A stretch of DNA of 64,000 bases from an uncultured Clostridia bacterium (GTDB lineage: Bacteria; Bacillota; Clostridia; TANB77; CAG-508), in the NCBI GenBank assembly GCA_934167755.1, contig CAKPLT010000010.1, positions 1-64,000 on the forward strand. The letters run 5' to 3'. The translations under genes and the position numbers were made by a program. Below the pieces are notes generated by a model. That model was not told the origin of the DNA, did no database searches, and saw only the letters and a program-made list of their open reading frames with translations. This document shows, piece by piece, positions 27,459-37,135 of the stretch; within the stretch, counting starts at the first letter, position 1, and each line of letters begins with the position of its first letter.

Positions 27459-30400
27459 CTACTTTTTCTTTAATTTTAGTTGTATCCACATTTTCATTTT
27501 GTAAAGCCTTTTTCTCTTTTTGTTTAATTTTCAAATTATCTTTAGCAACAGTCATAAGAAGTTTAATTCTATTAGTCTGATTAGCCTCACTTGCACCAGG
27601 ATCATAATCAACTGGAACAATATTAGCCTCTGGATACATATCTCTAATTGTTTTTATTACACCTTTACCAACAACATGATTTGGCAAACAGGCAAATGGT
27701 TGAACACAAACTATATTTTGAATACCATTTTCCATATATTCAAGCATTTCTGCTGTTAAAAACCATCCTTCTCCAGTTTGATTTCCTGTTGATAAAACTG
27801 ATTTTACATTATCAGCTAAATGCCAAATATCACATGTTGGTAAATATCCTTTTTTAGAATTAGCTAAAGCTTTTCTTGTATCTTTTTCAAATAAATCTAT
27901 TAATTTAATAGCAATTCCATTTAATAAAGCCTTTTTGTTATCATTTTTTAGCATCTTATTAGAAATTACCTTATTACTTGCCATAAACTTTATAAATCCC
28001 ATAAAATCCGGTAAAATAACTTCTGCTCCCTCTTTTTCTAATAAATTTGCTACATAGTTATTTCCGAATGGATGATACTTAATTAAAATTTCACCTACTA
28101 TTCCAACTTTAGGCTTTTCAATATTAGTATCCCATTCAATTTTTTCAAAATCATCTACTATCTGATAAATACCCTTTGAAAATGCTTTATTACTACTTTT
28201 TATTGATAAAGCTATTGCTTTTTCCATCCATTCATTAAATAATTTTTCTGTTTCACCTTTATTTTTTTCATACGCTCTATTTTTGTATAACATTTTTTGT
28301 AATAAGTCTGCATATATCATTGATTTTATCAACTTTTCAGCTAATGAAATTGTTATTTTAAATCCTGGATTTTTCTCCATTCCAACAACATTAAATGATA
28401 TAACTGGTACTTGTTCAAAACCTGCATCTTTTAAGGCTTTTCGTATAAATCCAATATAGTTTGTTGCTCTACATCCTCCACCTGTTTGTGACATGATTAT
28501 TGCTGTTTTATTTACATCATATTCTCCACTTTGAAGTGCCTCTATAAATTGTCCTGTTGTTATTATTGATGGATAACATGCATCATTATTTACATATTTT
28601 AAACCTGTTTCTATTGTATGTTGAGTACATTCTCTCAATAATACTGCTTTATATCCTTCGCTTCTTAATATAGGTTCTATAAATTCAAAATGTATTGGTG
28701 CCATTTGAGGTAATATTATTGTATATTCCTCTTTCATTTCTTCTGTAAATGGCTTTCTATTTAGTTGGTACTCACCACTTGGTTTCTCATTCTTTTTAGC
28801 ACTTAATCTCTTATTTATACTTGCTAATAATGAACGCAAACGAATTCTTACTGCTCCTAAATTGTTTACTTCATCTATTTTTATTAATGTATACATTTTT
28901 CCAAAACTTGTTAGAATTTCTTCAACTTCATCTGTTGTTACAGCATCAACACCACATCCAAATGAATTTATTTGAACTAATTCTAAATTATCATGTTTTC
29001 CAACAAAATCTGCTGCTGCATATAATCTTGAATGGAACATCCATTGATCAACTACACGAAGTGGTCTTTCTGGTAATGTTTTGTCTGCAACACTATCTTC
29101 TGTTAATACACACATTCCTAAACTTGTTATTAAAGTATCAATTCCATGATTTATCTCTGGATCAATATGATATGGTCTTCCTGCTAAAACGATCCCTTTC
29201 AAGTTGTTCTTTTCTATATATTCAAGTGTTTCTTTACCTTTATTATGTATATCTTCTCTACATTTTTGATATTCCGCTTCTGCCTTTGCAATTGCTTCTT
29301 TCAATTCTTTTTTAGTAAAGTTATATTCTTTAAATTCTTCTAATTCCATCATTCTTTGCATTAATTGTTTTGACTCAAATGGTAAAAATGGATTTATGAA
29401 TTTTATATTATTTGTTTTTAATTCTTCAACATTATTTTTTATAACCTCTGCATATGAAATTACAATTGGACAATTATATCTATTATTTGCATCTTGATAT
29501 TCTTTTCTTGAATATGGCATACATGGATAAAATATTGTTTTTATTCCTTTTTGAATTAAACTAATAACATGTCCATGTGATAATTTTGCTGGATAACATA
29601 CAGATTCAGATGGCATTGATTCCATACCTTTTTCATATATTTTTCTTGTACTTTTTTCTGATATTATTACTCTAAATCCTAAGTTTGTAAATAATGTGAA
29701 CCAGAATGGGTAATCTTCATACATATTCAAAACTCTTGGAATTCCTATTGTTCCTCTTTTTGCGTCTTTTTCTTCAAGTGGTGTATATCCAAAAATTCTT
29801 TCATATTTATATTTTACAAGGTTTGGCAAATCTTTATGTGCATTTATTATTCCTTCTCCTTTTTCACATCTGTTTCCAGATATATGTCTTTTTCCATTAC
29901 TAAATTTATTTATTGTTAATTGACAATGATTCTCACATCCATTACATCTTGTATGACTTACTTTTATATCTAGCTTTTCTATATCTTCTAATGTTGCAAT
30001 TGTTGAATGATATTCCATATCCATATTTGCTTCATATTGCTCACAAGCTAAAAGTGCCATACCATAAGCTCCCATAAGTCCTGCAATGTCTGGTCTTATT
30101 ACATTTCTTCCAACTATTAATTCAAATGCTCTTAAAACTGCTTCATTATAAAATGTTCCACCTTGCACAACAATATGGCTTCCTAATTTCTTTGTATCTC
30201 TAATTTTCATTACTTTTTGAATTGCATTTTTTATTACTGAATAAGACAATCCTGCTGAAATATCTCCAACTGAATATCCTTCTTTTTGTGCTTGTTTTAT
30301 TTTTGAATTCATAAATACCGTACATCTTGAGCCCAAATCAACTGGATTTTTAGCTTCTAATGCTTCTTTTACAAATTCTTCTATACTTAAATTTAAGCTT

Positions 30401-31773
30401 TTAGCAAATGTTTCTATAAATGAACCACATCCTGATGAACAAGCTTCATTTAACATGATATTATCAATTGTATTATTTTTTAATTTGATATATTTCATAT
30501 CTTGTCCACCAATATCTACTATACTTGTAACTTTTGGTTCAAATTTTTTAGCAGCTGTATAATGTGCTATTGTCTCAATTTCATTTAAATCAACATTTAA
30601 TGCTGTTTGTATTAATTTTTCGCCATAACCTGTTACTCCACTATATCTAATCACTGCATCTTTTGGTAATATTTCATATAATTCTTTTAACATATCAATA
30701 ATGCTGTCAAGTGGCTTTCCTTCATTACTTTTATATGATGAATATAGTAACACTCCATCTCTATCTGTTACAACTAATTTTGATGTTGTTGAACCTGCAT
30801 CTATTCCTATAAAACAATCTCCTTTATGTTCTGATAAAGGCTTTTTCTCAACCTTGTCTTTTTCATGTCTTGCTTTAAATTCATCATATTCAACATTTGT
30901 TTTGAATAATGGTTGTAATGGTTGTGTTGTTGTATCATGTGATTGTCTTAATACTTGTATTTTACTTTTTAATTTTTCTACACTAATAGGTGTCATATCT
31001 TTTGCATCTAAACATGCTCCTTTTGCGACCAACAAATGTGCTTCTTCTGGAACTATTGTCTGCTCAGGTGTTAAATTTAAAGTTTCTACAAATCTTTTTC
31101 TTAGTTCTGGTATATATGTAAGTGGTCCACCTAAAAATGCAACATTTCCACGAATTGGTCTACCACACGCTAGTCCACTTATAGTTTGATTTACAACTGC
31201 TTGCAAAATAGATACTGCAATATCTTCTTTTGCAGCACCTTCATTTAATAATGGTTGTACATCTGTTTTTGCAAATACTCCACAGCGTGAAGCTATTGGG
31301 TATATTGTTTTATATCCTTTTGCAAGTTCATTTAGTCCTGCTGTATCTGTGTTTAATAATGATGCCATTTGATCCAAAAATGCTCCTGTTCCACCAGCAC
31401 ATGTTCCATTCATACGCTGTTCTATTGATTTTCCAAAATAGATTATTTTTGCATCTTCTCCACCAAGTTCAATTACAACATCTGTTTGTGGAATATATCT
31501 TTCTACAGCTCTTTTGCATGATACTACTTCTTGAATAAAAGGTACATCTAAAAATTTTGCTGTACTCATTGCTCCTGAGCCTGTTAATGCTATTGTAAAT
31601 TCATTTCCTTTGTATTTTTCTACTAATTCTTCTAATACTTTACATACTGTATTTTTCGTGTCTGAATAGTGCCTTTCATATGAAGTATATATCTCTTCTA
31701 ATTTTTCATTCATTACCGCTATTTTTACAGTTGTTGAACCAACATCCATTCCTATATGTACAACTTTGCTCAT
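27445..31773 (-). CDS. Large acyl-CoA dehydratase activase-like protein (two ASKHA domains, DUF2229, HgdB-like)
   Basis: 1442 residues. Two BadF/HgdC-type ATPase domains: first VHIGMDVGSTTVKIAVMNE with ELGGEDAKIIYF and NGTCAGGTGAFLDQMA (about 1-260); second FIGIDAGSTTSKLVVTD with DIGGQDMKYIKL and NEACSSGCGSFIETFA (about 320-590). Then Cys-rich CNGCENHCQL, a DUF2229 part (GIPRVLNMYEDYPFWFTLF, ESVCYPAKLSHGH) and a C-terminal HgdB-like region (GGGCRATNY). This is the large fused family of anaerobes related to the iron-sulfur activator of 2-hydroxyacyl-CoA dehydratases; its substrate is unknown. Standalone, with a weak ribosome site GGAATGAG. Confidence 0.9.
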   Translation of the reverse strand: MSKVVHIGMDVGSTTVKIAVMNEKLEEIYTSYERHYSDTKNTVCKVLEELVEKYKGNEFTIALTGSGAMSTAKFLDVPFIQEVVSCKRAVERYIPQTDVVIELGGEDAKIIYFGKSIEQRMNGTCAGGTGAFLDQMASLLNTDTAGLNELAKGYKTIYPIASRCGVFAKTDVQPLLNEGAAKEDIAVSILQAVVNQTISGLACGRPIRGNVAFLGGPLTYIPELRKRFVETLNLTPEQTIVPEEAHLLVAKGACLDAKDMTPISVEKLKSKIQVLRQSHDTTTQPLQPLFKTNVEYDEFKARHEKDKVEKKPLSEHKGDCFIGIDAGSTTSKLVVTDRDGVLLYSSYKSNEGKPLDSIIDMLKELYEILPKDAVIRYSGVTGYGEKLIQTALNVDLNEIETIAHYTAAKKFEPKVTSIVDIGGQDMKYIKLKNNTIDNIMLNEACSSGCGSFIETFAKSLNLSIEEFVKEALEAKNPVDLGSRCTVFMNSKIKQAQKEGYSVGDISAGLSYSVIKNAIQKVMKIRDTKKLGSHIVVQGGTFYNEAVLRAFELIVGRNVIRPDIAGLMGAYGMALLACEQYEANMDMEYHSTIATLEDIEKLDIKVSHTRCNGCENHCQLTINKFSNGKRHISGNRCEKGEGIINAHKDLPNLVKYKYERIFGYTPLEEKDAKRGTIGIPRVLNMYEDYPFWFTLFTNLGFRVIISEKSTRKIYEKGMESMPSESVCYPAKLSHGHVISLIQKGIKTIFYPCMPYSRKEYQDANNRYNCPIVISYAEVIKNNVEELKTNNIKFINPFLPFESKQLMQRMMELEEFKEYNFTKKELKEAIAKAEAEYQKCREDIHNKGKETLEYIEKNNLKGIVLAGRPYHIDPEINHGIDTLITSLGMCVLTEDSVADKTLPERPLRVVDQWMFHSRLYAAADFVGKHDNLELVQINSFGCGVDAVTTDEVEEILTSFGKMYTLIKIDEVNNLGAVRIRLRSLLASINKRLSAKKNEKPSGEYQLNRKPFTEEMKEEYTIILPQMAPIHFEFIEPILRSEGYKAVLLRECTQHTIETGLKYVNNDACYPSIITTGQFIEALQSGEYDVNKTAIIMSQTGGGCRATNYIGFIRKALKDAGFEQVPVISFNVVGMEKNPGFKITISLAEKLIKSMIYADLLQKMLYKNRAYEKNKGETEKLFNEWMEKAIALSIKSSNKAFSKGIYQIVDDFEKIEWDTNIEKPKVGIVGEILIKYHPFGNNYVANLLEKEGAEVILPDFMGFIKFMASNKVISNKMLKNDNKKALLNGIAIKLIDLFEKDTRKALANSKKGYLPTCDIWHLADNVKSVLSTGNQTGEGWFLTAEMLEYMENGIQNIVCVQPFACLPNHVVGKGVIKTIRDMYPEANIVPVDYDPGASEANQTNRIKLLMTVAKDNLKIKQKEKKALQNENVDTTKIKEKVERKS

Positions 31774-31860
31774 ATTTATCTCATTCCTTATCCTTAAACA
31801 TTTTCAATTCATTAGAACAAAAGCAGACATTAATAACATTAGTACCTATTAGAACATTTT

Positions 31861-31966
31861 AAAGTCCGCGTCTTTGTTCGTGCGCGAAATTTGCTTTGCA
31901 AATTTCTGTGCAATATATTTCTATAATAGAAAAGTTCTACTTTCCTATTATATGAAATATATCATA
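31861..31966. repeat. Foldback sequence 1 in the activase-nrdD gap
   Basis: Holds GAAATTTGCTTTGCAAATTTC (a palindrome) and then arms ATATATTTCTATAATAG and CTATTATATGAAATATAT (imperfect) around TTCTAC. A GTCCGCGTC stretch at its left is GC-rich against the background. Confidence 0.55.
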
Positions 31967-32079
31967 ATTGCTACTTTTTTTCAAGTTCTTAAAACTCGAT
32001 TTTATTATACTAAACATTTGTGAACGAATTATGAATTTTTTTATCTATGCAAAGTAACGGATTCAAAAAGTTTTAACAT

Positions 32080-32192
32080 AGAAAAGTAATATATAATTTT
32101 ATCGTTTAACTGCGGACGCTTTGCTATTTTAAATTTGTTTGCAACAAATTTAAAACACCTTGCTAAACTTTAAAATTATATATTACTTTTCT
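32080..32192. repeat. Foldback sequence 2 in the activase-nrdD gap
   Basis: Perfect 22-bp inverted repeat (32080-32101 with 32171-32192; core AGTAATATATAATTTTA). The loop contains a second perfect hairpin (TTTTAAATTTGTT-tgc-AACAAATTTAAAA) and a GCGGACGC stretch. Related in plan to the neighbour at 31861-31966. Together they fill the 460-nt intergenic gap; no ORF is seen there. Confidence 0.7.
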
Positions 32193-32199
32193 AGTTAAA

Positions 32200-32226
32200 A
32201 AATAGGACCCTTAATTAGTCCTATTT
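32200..32226 (-). terminator. Intrinsic terminator of nrdD
   Basis: AAATAGGAC pairs with GTCCTATTT, followed by T residues on the minus strand. Confidence 0.8.
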
Positions 32227-32235
32227 TGATATATT

Positions 32236-34362
32236 TTATAAATGTAAAACTCTTGATTTTATTTCTTTAGTCTTACCCACATTCCAGAAATTCTCTCCAA
32301 GATATCCACAAGTACGACGAACAACATTCATTTTAGAATGATCTTTATTACCACATTGTGGACATTCCCACTCGTTTTGATCATTTATAATCATTTCTCC
32401 ATCATATCCACAAACTTGACAATAGTCTGATTTAGTATTAAATTCTGCATATTGAATATTATCATATATAAATTTAACAACCTCTTCAAGTGCTTGTAGA
32501 TTATTTTTCATATTTGGAACTTCGACATAAGATATTGCTCCACCTTGTGACATTGCTTGGAATTCACTTTCAAATTTAAGTTTACTAAATGCATCGATTT
32601 TTTCTCTAACATCGATATGATATGAATTTGTATAATATCCTTTGTCTGTAACATCTGGAATACTTCCATATTTTTCTTTATCTATACGAGCAAATCTATA
32701 ACATAAACTTTCAGCTGGAGTTCCGTATAATGCAAATCCAATATTTGTTTCTTTTTTCCATTTTTGAACTGTTTCATTCAAGTGTTTCATAACTTTTATT
32801 GCAAAATCATGCCCTTCTTTTGTTGTATGAGAAACACCTTTCATTATTTTTGTAAGTTCATATATTCCTATATATCCTAATGATATACTTGAATATCCTC
32901 CATATAAAAACTTATCAATTTTCTCACCTTTTTTCAAACGAGCAATTGCACCATTTTGCCAATGAACAGGAGATATATCTGATTTTGTTCCTAATAATGC
33001 ATAATGTCTACACATTATTGCTTCTTTACATAGTTCTAGTCTTACATCAAATTCTTTCCAGAATTTTTCTTCATCTCCACCTACTGCTAATCCTATTTGT
33101 GGTAAATTGATACTTACAACACCTTGATTAAATCTTCCTTCAAATTTATAGTTTCCGTTTTCATCTTTCCAAGGAGCTAGGAAACTTCTACATCCCATTG
33201 GACTAAATACATTTCCTTCATAGTTTTCTTTCATCTTTTTAGCAGATATATAATCAGGATACATTCTCTTTGCTGAACATTTTACAGCTAATTTTGTTAA
33301 ATAATCATATTTTCCACCTTTTAAGCAGTTATGTTCATCTAATACATAGATTAATTTTGGAAATGCTGGTGTTACATATACCCCCACTTCATTTTTTATT
33401 CCTTGAATTCTTTGTTTTAAAATTTCTTCTATTATCATTGCATTTTCTTCAATGTATTCATCATCTGGCTCTAAGTGTAAGAATAGTGTTACAAATGGTG
33501 ACTGTCCATTAGTTGTCATTAATGTATTTATTTGATATTGAATTGTTTGTACTCCTGCTGATAATTCCTCTTTTACTCTATCTTTTACTAATTCTTCTAT
33601 TGTTTGTTTTGGCAATTTTCCACCATATTTTTCTGTTATTTTCTTTTGGAATTTATCATGGCTTCTTCTTAAATATTTTCCTAAATGTTTCATATCTACA
33701 GATTGTCCACCATATTGATTACTTGCAACTGCAGCAATTATTTGTGTTGTTACTGTACATGCTACCTGGAAACTTTTTGGGCTTTCTATCATTTTTCCAT
33801 TCATTGCTGTTCCATTGTCTAACATATCTCCAATATTTATTAAGCAACAATTAAATATTGGTTGTACAAAATAATCCATATCATGAAAATGTAATATTCC
33901 TTCTTCATGTGCTTTTGATATTTTTTCTGGTAGTAAAATTCTTTTTGTTAAATCTCTTGAAACTTCTCCTGCTATATAATCTCTTTGTGTTGATGCAAGT
34001 ACTGTGTTTTTATTTGAATTTTCTTCTGCTAATTCTTTATTTTCATTTCTTATTAGTCCTAGTATTGATTCATCTGTTGTATTTGATTTTCTAACTAATG
34101 CTCTTGTATATCTATAAACTATATATTTTTTTGCTAATTCATATTTATCTAATTCCATTAATTTTTCTTCTATTACATCTTGAATATCTTCAACTAGCAT
34201 TCTTTTTTTACCTAAGTCTTCTATATATGCTATAATTTCATTAATTTCTTCTTTTGTTGCTTTTTCTTTTCCTCTAACTTCTTTATTAGCTTTTTCAATT
34301 GCAAGTTGAATTTTGTCTCTATCAAATTCAATTGTTCTTCCGTCTCTTTTAATAACCTTCAT
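32236..34362 (-). CDS. nrdD: Anaerobic ribonucleoside-triphosphate reductase (class III)
   Basis: Glycyl-radical enzyme that makes dNTPs without oxygen. 708 residues from the ATG at 34362 (MKVIKRDGRTIEFD), chosen because GGAATGGGG precedes it. N-terminal ATP cone (to about 95), catalytic barrel (HFHDMDYFVQPIFNC, GGQSVD, MGCRSFLAPW), C-terminal zinc site CQVCGYDG...CPQCGN and the radical loop RRTCGYLGENFWNVG with the radical Gly. The activase gene nrdG is not adjacent. Divergent from a Crp/Fnr regulator with a palindrome between them. Confidence 0.96.
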   Translation of the reverse strand: MKVIKRDGRTIEFDRDKIQLAIEKANKEVRGKEKATKEEINEIIAYIEDLGKKRMLVEDIQDVIEEKLMELDKYELAKKYIVYRYTRALVRKSNTTDESILGLIRNENKELAEENSNKNTVLASTQRDYIAGEVSRDLTKRILLPEKISKAHEEGILHFHDMDYFVQPIFNCCLINIGDMLDNGTAMNGKMIESPKSFQVACTVTTQIIAAVASNQYGGQSVDMKHLGKYLRRSHDKFQKKITEKYGGKLPKQTIEELVKDRVKEELSAGVQTIQYQINTLMTTNGQSPFVTLFLHLEPDDEYIEENAMIIEEILKQRIQGIKNEVGVYVTPAFPKLIYVLDEHNCLKGGKYDYLTKLAVKCSAKRMYPDYISAKKMKENYEGNVFSPMGCRSFLAPWKDENGNYKFEGRFNQGVVSINLPQIGLAVGGDEEKFWKEFDVRLELCKEAIMCRHYALLGTKSDISPVHWQNGAIARLKKGEKIDKFLYGGYSSISLGYIGIYELTKIMKGVSHTTKEGHDFAIKVMKHLNETVQKWKKETNIGFALYGTPAESLCYRFARIDKEKYGSIPDVTDKGYYTNSYHIDVREKIDAFSKLKFESEFQAMSQGGAISYVEVPNMKNNLQALEEVVKFIYDNIQYAEFNTKSDYCQVCGYDGEMIINDQNEWECPQCGNKDHSKMNVVRRTCGYLGENFWNVGKTKEIKSRVLHL

Positions 34363-34478
34363 CTTACCCCATTCCTTTCTACAATGCAAACCATTGAGTT
34401 GAGCTGTTTTTGTTGTTTGCATCAATCTCTTTCGTTTGATTTGTATGTTCTTATTATACATTTATTTTTTCAAAAAAC

Positions 34479-34494
34479 TGTTGCAAATGCAACA
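34479..34494. promoter_or_regulatory. Candidate Crp/Fnr-type operator between nrdD and the regulator
   Basis: Perfect palindrome TGTTGCAAATGCAACA (6-bp half-sites, 4-nt spacer) in the divergent intergenic region. Size and position suit a Crp/Fnr-family site; the link is inferred. Confidence 0.45.
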
Positions 34495-34601
34495 AAAATG
34501 AAATATAATTATTTCATAATTTCATAATTTTTAGTATAATAATTATGTCGAATTTTGTACCTTCTGTGGCACAAGATTTTGATAATTTGGAGGTAATTTT
34601 T

Positions 34602-35232
34602 ATGGATACTAATTTTGATAAAAAAATTTTTATAGAAAATTTCATTAATAATTGTAATAGAATTCAAATAAAAAAATTTATAAAAGGAGAAACTGTAACA
34701 ACATATATAGAAAAGCGTAATCAACTTTGTATTGTTTTATCAGGAGAAGTAGACTTAATAAGATATGATGTTAATGGAAATAAAACAATAATTAGTCATT
34801 TTGTTTCTAATGATGTTTTTCGGTGAAGTTTTTTATCCCGCAAATACTAATAATGAACTTTTTGCTGTTGCTCGAAAAAATTCTGAAATATTGTTTTATA
34901 CCTATGATTCTTTACTTACAAAGTGTAGAAAAAGTTGTGACTTTCATAAAACCCTTACTAGTAGTTTAAGTGAACTTTTTTTAAGTAATATTGTTGAATT
35001 GAATTTGCGCATTGAGCTTCTTACCAAAAGAAGCACACGAAGTAAAATCCTTTCTTATTTTGATATTCTTTCTAAAGGTTCTTTAAGAAAGACTTTTACA
35101 TTGCCATATTCCTATACAGATTTAGCTGATTTTTTAAGTGTTGACAGAAGTGCTATGATGAGAGAATTTAAGCTCTTAATAGATGAGGGGTTCATAAAGA
35201 AAAATGGAAGTAAAATTACTTTATTATATTAA
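34602..35232 (+). CDS. Crp/Fnr family regulator, two frames joined by +1 shift at CGG
   Basis: The first frame (34602-34820) codes the start of a cyclic-nucleotide-like domain: LCIVLSGEVDLIRYDVNGNKTII (in pieces) to FVSNDVF. It then meets CGG TGA. Skipping the C at 34821 gives GGT GAA GTT TTT, i.e. VFGEVFYPANTN, and continues to 35232 with the helix-turn-helix (RSKILSYFDIL, YTDLADFLSVDRSAMMREFKLLIDEG in pieces). The FGE motif is a hallmark of this fold, so Gly is expected at the junction. Joined length 209 residues, normal for the family. Start at 34602 follows TTGGAGGT. No Fe-S cysteine set of true Fnr is evident. Being divergent from nrdD, it may sense anaerobic or nitrosative stress. Confidence 0.87.
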
Positions 35233-35304
35233 TATTTATACCTTTTGTTATAATTTTTTGGAAATTGCATATTAATAAAAAAAAGACATTTTGGAGGTCT
35301 TGGT

Positions 35305-36540
35305 ATGCAAAAATTTAAATTTATTTGCTCAATTTTAATAATCACAATAATATTTTTAACCACATCCTGTTTGGGCTTTTCTGAATATTATACATGGTCT
35401 GTTTTAGATAATTCAATTCCCACATCTGCATCTTTGTCAGAAAATAATGAAATATCTGATAATAACTTCTTAAACTTGGAAGCTGAATCAGCTATTTTGA
35501 TTGAACAAAATAGTGGAAAAATTTTATATGAGCATAATATTCACGAAAAATTACATCCTGCAAGTGTAACAAAAGTTATGAGTCTTTTACTTATTATGGA
35601 AGCATTAGACAATGGAAAAATTACTCTAGACACACAAATTCCATGCAGTAGTAATGCTGCCAGTATGGGAGGTTCACAAATTTGGCTTGATACAACAGAA
35701 ACATTAAGTGTAAATGATATGTTAAAAGCAATTTCAGTAGTTAGCGCTAATGATTGTGTTGTTGCTCTTAGTGAGTATCTAGGCGGAACAGAAGATGGTT
35801 TTGTTCAAATGATGAATGCCCGAGCTAAAGAACTTGGAATGAATGATACTACTTTCAAAAATTGCCATGGTCTTGATGAAGATGAGCATTTAACTTCTGC
35901 ATATGATATAGCACTTATGTCAAGAGAACTTTTAGTAAATCATCCATCTATTACAAATTATTCTACAATCTGGACAGATACATTAAGAGATGGTAAATCT
36001 GCCCTTTCAAACACGAATAAATTAGTCCGTAATTATTCTGGTTGTACAGGTTTAAAAACCGGTTCTACATCTCTTGCTTTATTTAATCTTTCCGCATCTG
36101 CTACAAGAGATAATTTATCCCTAATTGCAGTTGTAATGAAAGCACCTACATCTGCGTTGCGTTTTAGTAATGCAACAAGTCTTTTAGATTATGGTTTCAA
36201 CAATTATTCCTATAAGTCTTTTGGAAATAAAGGTGAAATTGTAAAACAAATTGCTGTAACTAAAGGATTGTCTGAAACAGTAAATGCAGTTTATGAAACT
36301 TCTCCATCTTTTTTAATAAAGAAAGGAGAAGAATCAGGAATTACTTATAATATCAGTTTAGATGAGTCTGTTCAAGCTCCTGTTTCTCAAGGGCAAATTC
36401 TTGGAGCAATAAAGTATTCTTTAAATGGAACTGAACTTGCAAGTGTTAACTTAATTGCAGAAACTTCTATTAATAAAATACAATTACTTAATATGACTAA
36501 ACATATAATTAATAATTGGTTTACTTTACTGCGTATTTAA
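35305..36540 (+). CDS. dacF: D-alanyl-D-alanine carboxypeptidase (DacF/PBP5 type)
   Basis: Penicillin-binding protein that trims stem peptides, exported by an N-terminal signal peptide (FICSILIITIIFLTTSCLG). 411 residues. Active-site motifs: SVTK (HPASVTKVMSLLLI), SAND (SVVSANDCVVALSE) and KTGST (CTGLKTGSTSLAL). A PBP5-type C-terminal beta domain follows; the very end has a short hydrophobic helix. The TSCLG segment could also be a lipobox-like site. RBS GGAGGTC. DacF assignment (forespore) is by family resemblance only. Confidence 0.88.
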   Translation: MQKFKFICSILIITIIFLTTSCLGFSEYYTWSVLDNSIPTSASLSENNEISDNNFLNLEAESAILIEQNSGKILYEHNIHEKLHPASVTKVMSLLLIMEALDNGKITLDTQIPCSSNAASMGGSQIWLDTTETLSVNDMLKAISVVSANDCVVALSEYLGGTEDGFVQMMNARAKELGMNDTTFKNCHGLDEDEHLTSAYDIALMSRELLVNHPSITNYSTIWTDTLRDGKSALSNTNKLVRNYSGCTGLKTGSTSLALFNLSASATRDNLSLIAVVMKAPTSALRFSNATSLLDYGFNNYSYKSFGNKGEIVKQIAVTKGLSETVNAVYETSPSFLIKKGEESGITYNISLDESVQAPVSQGQILGAIKYSLNGTELASVNLIAETSINKIQLLNMTKHIINNWFTLLRI

Positions 36541-36564
36541 AAATTTTCATATTATAATTTTTTT

Positions 36565-36757
36565 ATAAGAAAGACTTAAAATATAAGCTTTTCATTACAT
36601 TCCTCGGTTTATTACGAAATTTAAGAAATTCTAATTTGTTTTATGGGTCCTTTCCACTATCGTGAACTCTTACCATAAAACTGCATAAGAATTTCTAAAA
36701 TTACTTCATGCACATTCGTCATTTCATTCAAAGCTTATATTTAAAGTCTTTCTTTAT
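36565..36757 (-). repeat. Foldback element, full copy B
   Basis: Inverse orientation to copy A. Outer stem GAAAGACTTaAAATATAAGC with its complement; inner ATTTTAGAAATTCTTATGC hairpin arm and TTTTATGG...CCATAAAA stem kept. Its outer stem bases differ from copies A, C and D but pair with each other. It fills most of the gap between dacF and rpmB and is followed by the conserved flank AACCATAATCCTGTAATG. Confidence 0.85.
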
Positions 36758-36891
36758 ATTAATAAAAAATAAACCATAATCCTGTAATGTTTTTATAATT
36801 TTTCTTAAAAAGCACTTGTTTTTTTTAGAATTATATGGTAAACTAGTTTATAGTCATGTTTATTAATAAAAAATAGGAGGTGTATTTAATC

Positions 36892-37089
36892 ATGGCAAAA
36901 TGTGAAATTTGTGAAAAAACAGCAATTCATGGAAATAAATTAAGTATAACTCGTTCTCATATAAGTAAAAGATCTCCACGTACTTGGAAACCAAACTTAA
37001 GAACAGTAAAAGCTGATGTAGATGGAGAAATCAAAAAAATTCATGTATGTGCTAAATGTTTAAAAAACGGAAAAGTTAAAAGAGCATAA
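36892..37089 (+). CDS. rpmB: 50S ribosomal protein L28
   Basis: 65 residues: MAKCEICEKTAIHGNKLS, SHISKRSPRTWKPNLR and CAKCLKNGKV. Four cysteines in CxxC pairs, so the zinc-binding form. RBS AGGAGGTG; the in-frame ATG 4 codons earlier is too close to it. Single gene with its own terminator. Confidence 0.97.
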   Translation: MAKCEICEKTAIHGNKLSITRSHISKRSPRTWKPNLRTVKADVDGEIKKIHVCAKCLKNGKVKRA

Positions 37090-37117
37090 AAAACGCTTAA
37101 TCATAAAGCGTTTTTTT
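37090..37117 (+). terminator. Intrinsic terminator of rpmB
   Basis: AAACGCTT pairs with AAAGCGTTT, followed by T7. Confidence 0.85.
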
Positions 37118-37135
37118 ATTTGTTCTTATTTATTA

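Noticed and set aside
28821..29315. Long plus-strand ORFs opposite the dehydratase activase and other minus-strand genes
   Set aside because: Leu/Phe/His-rich translations are antisense artefacts of AT-rich genes; no ribosome sites or motifs.
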